This document shows, piece after piece, positions 1-11,470 of a stretch of 64,000 nucleotides of DNA. The notes under the pieces were generated by a model that did no database searches, had not been told where the DNA came from, and was given only the letters and a program-made list of their open reading frames with translations. Positions within the stretch are counted from its first letter, which is position 1, and the number at the start of each line of letters is the position of its first letter. A program made the position numbers and the translations under genes. Source of the DNA: Bryum argenteum (taxonomy: Eukaryota > Streptophyta > Bryopsida > Bryales > Bryaceae). Where the stretch lies: NCBI GenBank assembly GCA_037043015.1, contig CM073321.1, positions 2,175,001 to 2,239,000 on the forward strand. Direction: 5' to 3'.

Positions 1-86
1 TTCACAACATTGTTTACAACATTGAGACAAACATTGCATGTAGTGAAAGTGATAAAATAAAAACTATGAAACTTCGAGAAGCTCAC

Positions 87-967
87 CAGTTAATATCTGT
101 CATCGCATTTAGGAGGACATTCCTTTCTTGTCGACCGTCAAGAATGATGCAATCCACCGAAATGTACCAAGGCCTTTCATCAGCATGGTACCGCTCAATG
201 TGCCTCCTCTATGCCGTCACTCGATGATTTCCTTCATATACGTAGAAGTACTTGTCGCTGAACTGGTGGAGGTCCGGATCAGCCATCAAGATCTCCTCAA
301 ACTCGTCATTAACCGCTTTCCAATGAGGATTTTCCAAAAAATTGTCAGTCGGTTTTACATGACACATCTCCGCCTTGGTAGAGTAAAGGGAAACGTAGAG
401 CACACGATCACCCTCCCGGTACCCCATGTTGAACTCTTTCATGAGTTTCTCGACGTCTAGGTCAATGATTGGACGCACCTTCGGATGAGTTTTTAATCGA
501 CACAAGGGAATATTGAAGCGAGATTTGTTTACCAGTTTGTTCCGAAGCCGGTTGATGATATGGATGTGTTCGCCTTTGTGCAATTGTCTCATCTCTTCTC
601 CAATCCATCCGGCGTCCTTGCCCTTAAGATGGCCCGGTATTTTGAAGCCCTCCACATTATCTGAATCTGGCAAAGGAGACAAATCACCACATTGAACAGT
701 AGTTGCTCCGTTCTGAGAGCGCTCTTGAGTTGGCACCTGAGTCGGAACACGTTGAATGAGCAATGGCTCAGAATCCACAGAGTCATTGTCACCAGTGGGA
801 GTTTCTTGAGTCTCATCACTTGGAAGTATGTTCTCATTCTCGGGAGAGAGGAGAATTGGTGAAGTTGGCGATGATGGACTCTCTACTACATTTTGTGCAC
901 GAGCATACAAAGGTATGGTATCAAGTTCACGATCCGATTCCTCCACAAAGTTTCTCTCCTGCTCCAT
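87..967 (-). pseudogene. GNHR/ParB-like protein, 5' exon with in-frame stop
   Basis: I chose the ATG that begins MEQERNF at 967. The first 100 or so residues are acidic and Ser/Pro-rich, followed by a basic stretch (INRLRNKLVNKSRF) and a globular part. The key motif is VYEGNHRVTA near residue 250. GNHR or DGxHR preceded by an aromatic strand is typical of the ParB/sulfiredoxin-like nucleotide-binding fold. Right after it, at 209-211, is TAG. The same frame then stays open for about 40 codons with sensible sequence (RRHIERYHADERPWYISVD) to a donor-like CTG|GTGAGC at 86, so the TAG most likely interrupts a real exon; a Trp codon would fit. Downstream exons lie outside the window. I remember similar GNHR proteins as multicopy in non-seed plants, but their function is unknown to me. 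It could be a transposon-borne gene. Confidence 0.55.
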
Positions 968-1310
968 GTTAATGATCTGTACAAACCTATAGCAAGTCAA
1001 TATACACATTTCACAAGGAGGATTAGAACATCATATTAGATTAAAAAGAAGAGACATTTGAAGGAGTAAACCAAGAATACCAACAGAAATGAAATGAGGC
1101 TGAGGCATATTGACATTCGAATCAACAATTTTTCTGAATGCAACCCACATCGAAAATCAATGACATCGGAATATGAGGACAAGTACTGGCAATCTGAAGA
1201 AGCCGTACATCAAGAAACGACTAAAGGATGTCAAATTTGGCAGCAAAGGCCACTCATAATGTTAGTTCAACCATTCATCCCATATTAACATGCAACCAAT
1301 TTGAAAAGTT
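968..1310. other. No gene recognised
   Basis: This is the upstream flank of the GNHR-like gene and presumably holds its promoter. I see no clear TATA box and no coding signal. Confidence 0.4.
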
Positions 1311-1313
1311 TGA

Positions 1314-2200
1314 GTGCTCCTTCCCTTGATGTCCAATTCACATTTACAAAGAACAACGGCGAATCTATAGGGCAGCATACGACAAGATCAAAGAGGAATT
1401 GAGCTTCAAACCAGCAGGGTGGAGCGAAAAAAACAGAAGGAAGAAGAAGGGAACTTTCAAATTTGGCGCCGCAAGTTCGAGAGCTCCTTCCCTGGATTAT
1501 CGGTCACATTTACAAAAAACAACGGCGAATCTAAAGGCAGCATTCGACCAGTTCAAAGAGGGATTGAGCTTCAAAGCAGTAGGGTGCAGCGAAAAAAACA
1601 GAAGGATGAAGAAGGGAACTTTCAAATTCGGCGCCCCAAGTTCGAGGGCTCCTTCCCTAGATTATCGATCACATTCACAAACAAAAAGCAAGAATCCCTA
1701 CGCGCACCATTCGACGAGATCTGAGAGCGAATCCGGCGCCGCAAGTTCGCGGGCTCCTTCCTTGGATTATCGATCACATTCACAAAAAACAACGGCTAAT
1801 CTAAAGGCACCATTCGACCAGTTCAAAGAGGGATTGAGCTTCAAAGCAGCAGGGTGGAGCGAAAAAAACAGAAGGACGAAGAAGGAAACTTTCAAATTCG
1901 GCGCCGCAAGTTTGAGGGCTCCTTCCCTGTATTACCGATCACATTCACAAAAACAACGGGGAATCTAAAGGGTAGTAGTCGACCAGTTCAAAGAAGGATT
2001 GAGCTTCGAACCAGCAAGGTGGAGCAAAAAAAATAGAAGGACGAAAAGGGAACTTTCAAATTTGACGCCGCAAGTATTTAGGGGCTTCTTTCCTGGACCT
2101 CAGATTCAAATTCATAATCAAAAACGAATAATCCTTACGGACAACATTCGACGAGATGAGAGAGGGGTTGAGCTTTGAACCAGCAAGGGTAGAGCAAAAA
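1314..2200. repeat. Tandem repeat of about 160-170 bp, five to six degenerate copies
   Basis: The block containing GGCTCCTTCCCT, TCACATTCACAAAAA, CAGTTCAAAGAGGGATTGAG and GGTGGAGCGAAAAAAACAG recurs with anchors near 1314, 1487, 1648, 1756, 1917 and 2083. Most copies are spaced 160-172 bp apart and one is shortened to 108 bp. Two overlapping plus-strand frames stay open through it only because the repeat happens to lack stops, giving repetitive Lys/Arg/Ser-rich peptides. I treat those frames as by-products of the repeat. On the minus strand the array lies just downstream of the small exon at 2243-2347, so it may be intronic or subterminal transposon sequence. Confidence 0.7.
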
Positions 2201-2242
2201 CGACAAAATGACGAGTTTTGTTTCGGAAGATGTGCGACTTAC

Positions 2243-2347
2243 TTCTCCGGGCTCGACTTCGTAACTCTCCGTGCCTCCCTCCTGGATGGTGATCTCTTCT
2301 GCAACCCTTCTGGCCATTTCTTGGCGTTCTCTGCTTGCAAACTCTTC
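2243..2347 (-). CDS. Isolated 35-codon exon with both splice sites
   Basis: On the minus strand a pyrimidine-rich tract ending TTTTCGCAG is followed by 105 bases open in one frame, beginning EEFASRERQEMARRV and ending YEVEPGE, then the donor GTAAGTCGC. The exon is 35 codons long, phase 0 at both ends and strongly charged, probably helical at first. I do not recognise the protein. The next exon upstream would lie beyond 2400, where the sequence is GC-rich and repetitive, and I cannot identify it. The exon may be a remnant of a host gene or a fragment carried by a transposon. A chance exon with such clean borders is possible but less likely. Confidence 0.4.
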
Positions 2348-2449
2348 CTGCGAAAACAAAAAAGGAGTGCTCAACGATGTTGTTTAGGGTTTTGACTACA
2401 CAGCAGCACGGCACATACGCCCCGTCAGCCCCGAACCGGTCTCGCCAGA

Positions 2450-2735
2450 AGCGCACGATCCATCGGCCTCGTAACCGGCCCAAAACCGGCCCCCACCCCG
2501 GCCCAGAACCGGCCTCGAAACCGGCCCGAATTCAGCCCCCGGCAACAGAACGGCCAGAACCGGCACCAATAAGGCACCGCTAACGGTACCAGGATTGAGG
2601 TACCAGCACCGCTAACAGTACCAACACCGCTAATGGTACCAGCACCGCTAATGGTACCAGCACCGCTAATGGTACCAGCACCGACTTAACGGTACCAGCA
2701 CCAGTAACGGTGCCAGGACCGCTAACGGTGAAATT
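2450..2735. repeat. ACCGGCC-rich stretch followed by an 18-bp minisatellite
   Basis: Positions 2450-2560 repeat AACCGGCCC-like words. From about 2567 to 2735 an 18-bp unit, GGTACCAGCACCGCTAAT, is repeated about eight times with point changes. Confidence 0.8.
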
Positions 2736-2740
2736 TAAAA

Positions 2741-3060
2741 CAATAAAATTATTTGTTCATTTCTAGCCAAATTATACGTTTCTTTCCTCTCTCCATCATT
2801 GAGTATGGTTTTCCTCAAATGAATGCAATCGTGCAATACCATTTTAACATTCACATGGGGATAGACATTGTATATGGATGTTGCGTAAAATTCATACCAC
2901 TGCCAAAAGAATATTTGTACTATAAATCAATATAAAATATATTACTCAGTCTTGGGTCGATATATATCATAAAACCCTCTTAAATACATATGAAATGTCA
3001 AAACTACATCGCATTGAAGAATGAATTCTCATTGATTGTATACTTAACCAACCCTAGGTC
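2741..3060. other. AT-rich stretch, no gene seen
   Basis: Base composition changes abruptly from the GC-rich minisatellite to AT-rich DNA. It probably contains the left end of MULE copy A, but I could not find a terminal inverted repeat or a target-site duplication. Confidence 0.35.
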
Positions 3061-3063
3061 CTT

Positions 3064-3737
3064 TTAGTAAACCAGGAAGTAGGGTTTCTCATGTACCTCC
3101 TCTATTTCTTCGGCACTTGTCTCAAATCCATCCGCTACATCATTTTGTGTCCTTTGCTGAGAAGAGGCTTCTGCTCTATCGCCCATATCAGTGACTATTT
3201 TCTCCTCAAAAGTTGCTCCTTCATCCCTGATCCATCGTCTTCCTCTTCCAATCCTATGCGATCCTGAATACAACACATGTTGTTATTAATCCATATACGT
3301 ATTTGGGAATATGTTGACCTTTACGAATATCCACATATTTGTAACAAACACTACTACAGTACCTCACATGTAGAGTCCACACCTCCATTGTCATCCCCAT
3401 CCACGCAAACAGTCTTGCTAGACGTCATGAACTGCCTTCTACGCCTTTCCTCCTCCTCTTCTTCAGCTACGTCCGTCCCGACACTCTCCGGGACACTGTC
3501 GAGGTTGAGCGATCGCATTTTGATAGTCCGCTTGAATGGCGGTAGCACATCATCGTTGATCAATATATCGTACCCGTCTCACTTTCAATCATCGCCGCTA
3601 GAGCTTGTACCATCCCACTTCCGCAAAGCACTACGCCTCAGTGCTTTAGAACGAGTGAACTTTGTACCACCCCTTCGCTTCTTCTTTTTTTGACCTATTT
3701 CCTTTCCTCTCTCACTACCGGTAGCGGTTTTGTCCAT
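3064..3737 (-). pseudogene. MULE accessory gene, copy A
   Basis: The gene is divergent to the MULE transposase. Exon 1 runs from the ATG at 3737 to a donor at 3363 (CATGTGAG|GTACTG). Exon 2 begins at 3263 after TTGTATTCAG; its end is unclear. Exon 1 encodes a Lys/Arg-rich nuclear-localisation-like stretch (KKKKRRGGTKF, then ALRRSALRK), then an acidic region. Exon 2 opens with another acidic run (DRIGLEEEDDGSG). Two in-frame stops fall near 3580 where copy B reads through. No catalytic motif is visible. By position it could act like the second gene of some Mutator elements, but I see no sequence match to mudrB and no function can be assigned. Confidence 0.55.
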
Positions 3738-3773
3738 GCTGCTTGCTAGGAGATAACTTGTCACACAACCCAC

Positions 3774-4140
3774 CTTACGAGTCCAAGACTTCTCACTGCA
3801 AATGAAGAGGTCGAACTACTGGATTCAACTCCATTATATCAGTTTCCATATGCGGCTATCAAACCCTAATCAGCCAACGCGTATTCTCTAATCGCTCTGA
3901 CTGTGTCTGACAATCCAAAATAAGCTAAATTTTGAACGCATCTATTATCCAACTATATCTCTGACAATGTCTGAGGCCGTCACCTTACCTTCTACAACTA
4001 CTTATTTTATCAAGGGATCTGATATTTTAAATCTTGACTACTTTATGCGATTATCTCAGTCCAGCCAATTTAAGTATTATAAGTAATGTGCTTTCAAATC
4101 ATCATGGTCACAATTTACAATATCGAGAATCTGTACGTTA
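3774..4140. promoter_or_regulatory. Shared intergenic region of the divergent MULE genes, copy A
   Basis: This gap separates two head-to-head genes and matches in position 25,492-26,049 of copy B. It presumably carries both promoters. No TATA box is obvious in this copy. Confidence 0.4.
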
Positions 4141-6029
4141 TATTATAACAAATTACGTCTCATAAGTATACAATATGTATGCAAACACCCTACACCATTT
4201 TCCCCTATTTGAACATTCAAAATATACTTGAGACTCTCTTTCTCCGCGCACTTGTTGATGTTGTCTTCCTCGCCTGAGTCTATCATGGCATCCTCCGCTC
4301 CCCTGCCTCTCACTCTAGACGTCATCGCCATTAGGTCTGAAGAAATTAGTCCTCCCATCTGCATTCCTCCGGGGGTGGATGAAGTGGCAGAAGTCACTCC
4401 GTCTTTGCTAGCAATTCGTTTTGGGTTTGATGAGTCCTCCATCTGGTTAGAGAATCAAGTCTTAGATCTAAATTCTAATCTTGTTGAGTACTCTGTCCTA
4501 GTCGAAACACTCGCCCTAAATGTAACTGTTAAATCTATAAGCTACGGTTCGGACAGTATCTACTGTTCGCCTTGACAGGGTCCGTCATGCACGCCTCTAC
4601 CGTCCTCCTCACTCCTCGTAGTTCTTCTAACATCTCCACAGTTGTTCCAATTCTTGCTCATGTCAAGGTCGAACCCGGACTCGAAGTCCGTATCGATATT
4701 TCTTATTAATCTGACGATGAAAGAAAAACGTCCATCTAGTCCCGCCGACTATCATCAAATCAGCCTCCTCCCTTGTCTCATTCTGAACACACTCTCAGAA
4801 CCACCCTCGTTTCTCTTCCCGCGTCCAAAGTCAAAAAACTTAAAAACATTCTTTCCTCGCTCCGTAGACTAGGTAGCATGTCTCGCAATAAATCTATACT
4901 CTAAAAAATTGATTTCCATTCTATTCGTACTCACATCGTCTCTTTCCTGCCTCCCACTTTTAATGGTGATGTCCTGTACATCCTCCCTCCTGTTCTACCA
5001 ACTACTACTGTTAAGGTAGCCAAATCTATGGAGGGGATGGACAAAAGATAAGACTGTCATGTGTGGACCAGGACAATGACTACTAACATCAGTAACAACC
5101 TCGGTTTGTCATTCCGCTATTTTAACTGTGTAGGTCATCTTCAATGCCACAATAAGAACTGCGGCTTCTTGCAACGACCTGACCGCAGAGCAGAAGTGAA
5201 TGAGGTGGAGTTCGAGGGCTTTACAAAGGACCCATTCTCTGTCGGTCTCACGTCGCCTCCTTCTTCATCACTAGTTTGTGAGATCTGCAAGGAACCTCCC
5301 GTTTGTGTTGTTCTATGCCCTTCTAAAATATTTTACGTATTTGGAGAGGAGAGTTAAGAGCGATCGTGTGTGCATATCGGTACCCACAAACATTTTGTCA
5401 AGGTCGGAGACTACAGATGTGCACGTAAAATAATTGATGAGTTAATAGAGGAGCACGTAGAACGTAACCCACAAGCTACTAAGTCAAAAATAGTCATGGA
5501 GGCAAACAAGGACTTACTAGGAAACTTACTTCTCCGTGAAGAAGATGACCCTCTAACCTCCAAGCTCATCCTCCAGGACCTAAAACCTATCTTCGATCAG
5601 TGTATAGAGCTGAATTCTCCAAGCGTCAGAAATCGTTTTACCACTTTTAAGCACTTGCGCAGATAGAGTGTTCTTGATGAAATCAGCAAGCTTCGAGGCC
5701 TCAGCAACTGGGCTTACATCCAACGTAACCAGTTCCCGGGCCAAGGAAATGAACGTGACAAAGTGTTCATTTTCAAGATGTCCAAGGTCGGTCTCGGAAG
5801 TGGTGTTGATCTTTTTCGCCGTATGCAGTCCCAAGCAGGGTTGTCTTATAAGACACTGTCGGACGTCAGACAGACACGACATGTCAGACATGCATTGAAC
5901 CTCAGAATGTCTAATAGAATCTACAGAATCTTTTTTTTACCCTTGATTTACCCTGTCCATGTTGCATCCTACAAGGCTGCCACGTAGCCTGTACAACTCA
6001 GCAATAAGGTGCGCGACTGCGCCATGTAG

Positions 6030-6250
6030 GACTGGACCGGCGGTAGCCTCGTCTGGACCGGCCGTCGCCTCGACTGGACCGGCGGTCGCCTGAGCGACCG
6101 ACGATCGCCTATAAGCGACCGATGTTTGCCCCTAGGCGACCGCCAATACAGCCGATGGGAGAACGTCGCTCAGTAGGGCAAACGTCGCTCAGTAGGGCGA
6201 CCGCCGATCCAGGTGATGGGCGAACGTAGCTCAGAGGGCGACCGGCGGTC
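6030..6250. repeat. GGCGGTCGCC cluster, left subterminal region of hAT 1
   Basis: CTGGACCGGCGGTCGCC-like units repeat about every 24 bp at first, then alternate with GATGGGCGAACGTCGCTCAG-type units. The motif GGCGGTCGCC and its complement recur throughout both hAT elements and are absent from the neighbouring MULEs, the gypsy element and the satellite. Confidence 0.8.
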
Positions 6251-7650
6251 AACCCTCTTGGAACGAAAGACATGAACTTTGAAGAGCCATTACTTTTTCA
6301 TTCGGACTCTGTTTTTGACGAAATCACTTGGGTTGGGTCCCAAATTAAGTCTAATTCATGTGATAAAAATTGCAGAGCTTTACAATTAAATATAAAGAAA
6401 TGGCATGCATTTTAGTGAAGGGAGTATTTGTTTTTTGGGTTTTTAAACATTTGGCATGTTTTACCATTGCAAGCCTATTATGCGACATCAAAAAGGTTTT
6501 TGCATGATGTGTTTTAGACAAGTGTGATCTTTAGATGCATCCCACAATCTTTGTAGTTGGAAGTAGTTTGATCCATATAATTTTAGTATTGGCTATGCAA
6601 TGATATTTCTACGATGAGAAGAGTGAAAAATTGGATGATTTTTGAAGAGATAGATCACCTTCAACCATCGTTAGATTTTGAATTTTTATTTTAGAATGGA
6701 TTCCAATTAGAGTGTTGTATTGGTGATAGAAACCTCGAGTCATTCGAAGATATATTGAAGATAAGGTATAATTTGAGTGCTAGGGATCTAGGTTTGGACT
6801 ATATTACTTACTTTGTAAATTATTTGGCAGTTTTTATCATTATTGAATCATCTCTTTCTTGTTTTAAACACACACCTCATTTCAACAAATTTAATTATTC
6901 TCAGGTATTTAATAGAAACTACTTACCTTCCTCTTATGATCCAAAACTTCTAATCATGTTTCATATAAAATACATAGGAAAAGTATAAATACTACTCTCC
7001 CTCTCTATTTCTCTATACACCTTACACTTTCCTATGGCTCAAATAGTAGCCTTGCAATGATAAAACTGCCAAATATTTTACAAAGTAATTAATAACGTCC
7101 AAAACTAGACCCCTTACACTCAAATTATACCTTATCTTCAATATATCTTCGAATGACTCGAGGTTTCTATCACCAATACAACACTCTAATTGGAACCCAT
7201 TCTAAAATAAAAATTCAAAATCTAACGGTGGTTGAAGGAGATCTATCTCTTCAAAAATCATCCACTTTTTCACTTTTTTCATCATAGAAATATCATTGCA
7301 TAGCCAATACTAAAATTATATGGATCAAACTACTTCCAACTACAAAGATTGTGGGATGCATCTAAAGATCACACTTGTCTAAAACACATCATGCAAAAAC
7401 CTTTCTGATGTCGCATAATAGGCTTGCAATGGTAAAACATGCCAAATGTTTAAAAACCCAAAAAACAAATACTCCCTTCACTAAAATGCATGCCATTTCT
7501 TTATATTTAATTGTAAAGCTCTGCAATTTTTATCACATGAATTAGACTTAATTTGGGACCCAACCCAAGTGATTTCGTCAAAAACAGAGTCCGAATGAAA
7601 AAGTTATGGCTCTTCAAAGTTCATGTCTTTTGTTCCAAGAGGGTTGACCG
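6251..7650. repeat. Long imperfect inverted repeat (foldback), arms of about 600 bp
   Basis: The left arm (about 6251-6845) begins AACCCTCTTGGAACGAAAGA. Its reverse complement forms the right arm, ending at about 7650. A spacer of roughly 190 bp lies between (about 6846-7035). Both outer ends abut GGCGGTCGCC clusters. A transcript could form a long hairpin. Confidence 0.82.
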
Positions 7651-7860
7651 CCGGTCGCCTTCTGAGCTACGTTCGCCCATCACCTGGATCGGCGGTCGCC
7701 CCACTGAGCGACGTTCGCCCATCGGCTGTATCGGCGGTTGTTCCAACAGGATTGCTACAAATAGGCTCGCGGACACTTTGTCGTTGCCCATCAGGTAGAC
7801 CGCCGGTCGCCCTTTCAGCTACGTTCGCCCATGAGCTGGATCGGCTCTTTTTGCAGTCGG
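7651..7860. repeat. GGCGGTCGCC cluster next to the foldback
   Basis: GACCGCCGGTCGCC, TACGTTCGCCCATCACC, GGATCGGCGGTCGCCCC and GAGCGACGTTCGCCCATCGG alternate here. The same order recurs after the direct copies at 10,150 and 11,170. Confidence 0.75.
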
Positions 7861-9480
7861 GAATCCTCCCACCTATGTTGCATGCGAGTCCATAAGTGTT
7901 CGTGTCAGCTCTTAAGAGGATGGGATGAGGATGAACATTGGTTGAGGGAGGGGTAAAAGAGCCATGTAGTTTTTAATGTATTAGTTTAAATTAACAAGGA
8001 GTAGACACATGCTAGTAATTTGGGATCATTGGTCCTATAATTCCCATTTCATGATCTTTCTGTTCATAAAAAATGGACATGAGAGGTCTAAATCTCTAAA
8101 TTGGAAATAATGAATGGGAGGGAGGATGGGGTGGCACTTTCTCATCCTCTTGGTAGGCATGACATGATATATATTTTATTATATGGTGTATATTTTAGCA
8201 AGTCATTTTGTGCCTAACTATTTAAAATAATTGATAAAATGTGTACTGATTTACAGAGTCTTAGCCTCTTTAATGCATCACACACTTCATCATCTACAAT
8301 CTTAGAATTTAATCATGTCAATCAATTTCTAGCATTTAGATAAGATACTATCTTTGTAGTAAAACTTCATCATATATTCTAACATCACATTCAAGAACAA
8401 ATTTTAGTTTCTTCAAAGATCAGTAGAGTCTTTAATAAATTATAACTTCTCCATGTACAATATCCGAGTATATATATGCTAATAGATTATCCTTGCAATT
8501 AGTTTACAGCCCCATAACATTATAACATTGGTTAAGAGAAAGGGGTTCGTGCATATATCCTAGTAACAAGTGAGGGAAAAAGTTGCTTGTCAAATTAAAG
8601 GGTGATATATAACATATTATAGATTCGGCAAAAAATTGAGTGACCACCATATGAAGGTAAATATTATAAGTCAACAACAATAACCATTTACAAACATTCT
8701 AATGAACCAATTACTCATAGTAATATTTAACCCATTATTTGTGAATGACGTGCAAGTATTTGATATCCCTTGCCCATATTATGATGAATAAATCAAACTT
8801 AAATATCATGACAGTCAATTTATTTTCAACACTTGTATTCACTACTAAGACATTATAGGAACTTACTTGAAATAAGCGTACCTTTACTCTACTTGTCTTA
8901 GGCTCACTTTACATTGTGGACCCTCAAGATTGACCATTTGGCTTTACAATACCTTGATGAAAGGCGAATGATCACTAACTTCAAAGTCCCCAAAGTATGC
9001 TAATTTATCCATAATGGATAATGATTTTATGATCTCCTTGATTGTAGTTGAGTGGAAGTAAATGCCTCAACTCAACTACTATCAAGGAGACCATGAGGCT
9101 CAAAAATCATTGATTGGCTAGAGTACAATTATTTAAAAGGGAATGAAGAAAAAGGGGAGAGTAAAAGAGAGAATGATGAGAATTTTATTTTAAAATTGAG
9201 ATTAAACTTGTACAGGTCTAAATCCATCTTGCACCAGAATAGTGTCCAAGGCACTCAAAAATTCATTTTTCATTTATCATGCTCTCGAGTCTTGGCCAAA
9301 AGCTATGACCATGACAATCATTTTCATTTTATTATGGAAAATGTGAAGAAGCGGAGAATATGAAATTTGAAGAAGATGGAGAATGAAAAATGAAGGGAGA
9401 TTTGAGGGAAATGAGGGGAAACGGGGAAGATGATTGAAGCGGTGAATTCGAAATTTGAATATGAGGGATTGAGGGATTGC
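7861..9480. repeat. Internal block shared with hAT element 2
   Basis: This AT-rich block matches about 56,250-57,800 in hAT element 2, for instance GAGGGAGGGGTAAAAGAGCC near 7950 and GGGGGAGGGGTAAAAGAGCC near 56,345, and CAATATCC(G/A)AGTATAT near 8460 and 57,125. I see no open reading frame worth calling a gene. Confidence 0.72.
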
Positions 9481-9589
9481 GTAAAGGAGGATCCAAGAGC
9501 AACAGCGGGAGCTCTTTTGCACTCGCCCCTCGAGACTGCCGGTCGCCCCAAACCCCAGTCGCACCGGACCGGCGATCGCCATGCAGGAT

Positions 9590-9690
9590 CGGCGATCGTC
9601 ATGCGGGACCCGCGGTCGCCCATAGGGGACCCGCGGTCGCCCATGCGGGACCCACGATCGCCCATGCGGGACCCGCGATCGTCCATGAAC
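9590..9690. repeat. 21-bp minisatellite in hAT 1
   Basis: A unit close to CATGCGGGACCCGCGGTCGCC is repeated about five times, a variant of the GGCGGTCGCC motif. Confidence 0.75.
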
Positions 9691-9705
9691 GTTCTGTATT
9701 GGAAT

Positions 9706-10505
9706 CCATTCTAAAATAAAAATTCAAAATCTAACGATGGTTGAAGGTGATCTATCTTTTCAAAATCATCCACTTTTTCACTCTTTTCATCGTAGAAATA
9801 TCATTGCATAGCCAATACTAAAATTATATGGATCAAACTACTTCCAACTGCAAAGATTGTGGGATGCATCTAAAGATCACACTTGTCTAAAACACATCAT
9901 GCAAAAACCTTTTTGGTGTCGCATAATAGGCTTGCAATGGTAAAACATGCCCAACGTTTAAAAACCCAAAAAACAAATACTCCCTTCACTACAATGCATG
10001 CCATTTTTTTATACTTAATTGCATGGGTTTGCAATTTATACCACATAAACTAGACTTAATTTGGGACCCAACCCAAGTGATTTCGTCAGAAATAGAGTCC
10101 TAATGAAAAAGTAATGGCTCTTCAAAGTTCATGTCCTTCGTTTCTAGAGGGTAGACCGCCGGTCGCCCTCTGAGCTACGTTCGCCCATCACCTGGATCGG
10201 CAGTCGCCTTACTGAGCGACGTTCGCCCGTCGGCTCTATCGTCGGTTGCCCCAATAGGAGGGGTACAAATAGGCTTGCTGACACTTTGTCCTTGCCCATT
10301 GAGTAGACCGCCGGTCGCCCTCTGAGCTACGTTCGCCCATCATCTGGATCGGCGGTCGCCCCACTGAGCGACGTTCGCCAATCAGCTGTATCGGCGGTCG
10401 CCCAGGGGTGAACGTCGGTCGCTCATGGGCGATCGTCGGTCGCTCTTGGGTGATCGTCGGTCGCTCATGGGCGATTGTCGATCGCGTAGGCGACCGCCGG
10501 TCTAG
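9706..10505. repeat. Partial direct copy of the foldback unit plus motif cluster
   Basis: From about 9706 to 10,150 the sequence repeats the right arm of the foldback in the same orientation, but 5'-truncated. The GC-rich cluster follows; at 10,405-10,495 it contains a 24-bp repeat close to GATCGTCGGTCGCTCATGGG. Confidence 0.75.
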
Positions 10506-11470
10506 GCAAAGTATAAATACTACCCTCCCTCTCTATTTCCCTATACATCTTGCACTTCCCTATGGCTCAAATAGTAGCCTTGCAATAATAAATACTGCCA
10601 AATATTTTATAAAGTAAGTAATATAGTCCAAACCTAGATCCCTAGCACTCAAATTATACCTTATCTTCAATATATCTTCGAATGACTCGAGGTTTCTATC
10701 ACCAATACAACACTCTAATTGGAACCCATTCTAAAATAAAAATTCAAAATCTAACGATGGTTGAAGGTGATCTATCTCTTCAAAAATCATCCAATTTTTC
10801 ACTCTTCTCATCGTAGAAATATCATTGCATAGCCAATACTAAAATTATATGGATCGAACTACTTCCAACTACAAAGATTGTGGGATGCATCTAAAGATCA
10901 CACTTGTCTAAAACTCATCATGCAAAAACCTTTTTGATGTCGCATAATAGGCTTGCAATGGTAAAACATGCCAAATGTTTAAAAACCCAAAAAACAAATA
11001 CTCCCTTCACTAAAATGCATGCCATTTCTTTATATTTAATTGTAAAGCTCTGCAATTTTTATCACATGAATTAGACTTAATTTGGGACCCAACCCAAGTG
11101 ATTTCGTCAAAAACAGAGTCCGAATGAAAAAGTTATGGCTCTTCAAAGTTCATGTCCTTTGTTTCTAGAGGGTAGACCGCCGGTCGCCCTCTGAGCTACG
11201 TTCGCCCATCACCTGGATCGGCGGTCGCCCTACTGAGCGACGTTCGCCCATCGGCTGCATTGGCGGTCGTCCTAACCAGAGGGGTACAAATAGGCTCGCG
11301 GACACTTTGTCTTTGCCCATAAGGTCGCCTAAAAGCGGTTGCTAGGGCAACCGTTGGTCTCCGTACTGGACCGCTGGTCGCCTACGCGCGCTAGCCTTGT
11401 GCGATCGGCGATTGCCGCAGGCGACCGACGTTCGCCCCTATGCTACCGCCGGTCGCCTTGCGAGGTCGCC
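10506..11470. repeat. Full direct copy of the foldback arm plus motif cluster
   Basis: This runs from AAAGTATAAATACTACC through TTCATGTCCTTTG near 11,160 and on into GACCGCCGGTCGCC. It is a third copy in the right-arm orientation and nearly identical to 6985-7700. The element has therefore grown by duplicating one unit. Confidence 0.78.

Noticed and set aside
1399..2036. 189-residue Lys/Ser/Arg-rich plus-strand frame
   Set aside because: It follows a 160-170-bp tandem repeat that is open in two frames at once, so it is not a convincing protein.
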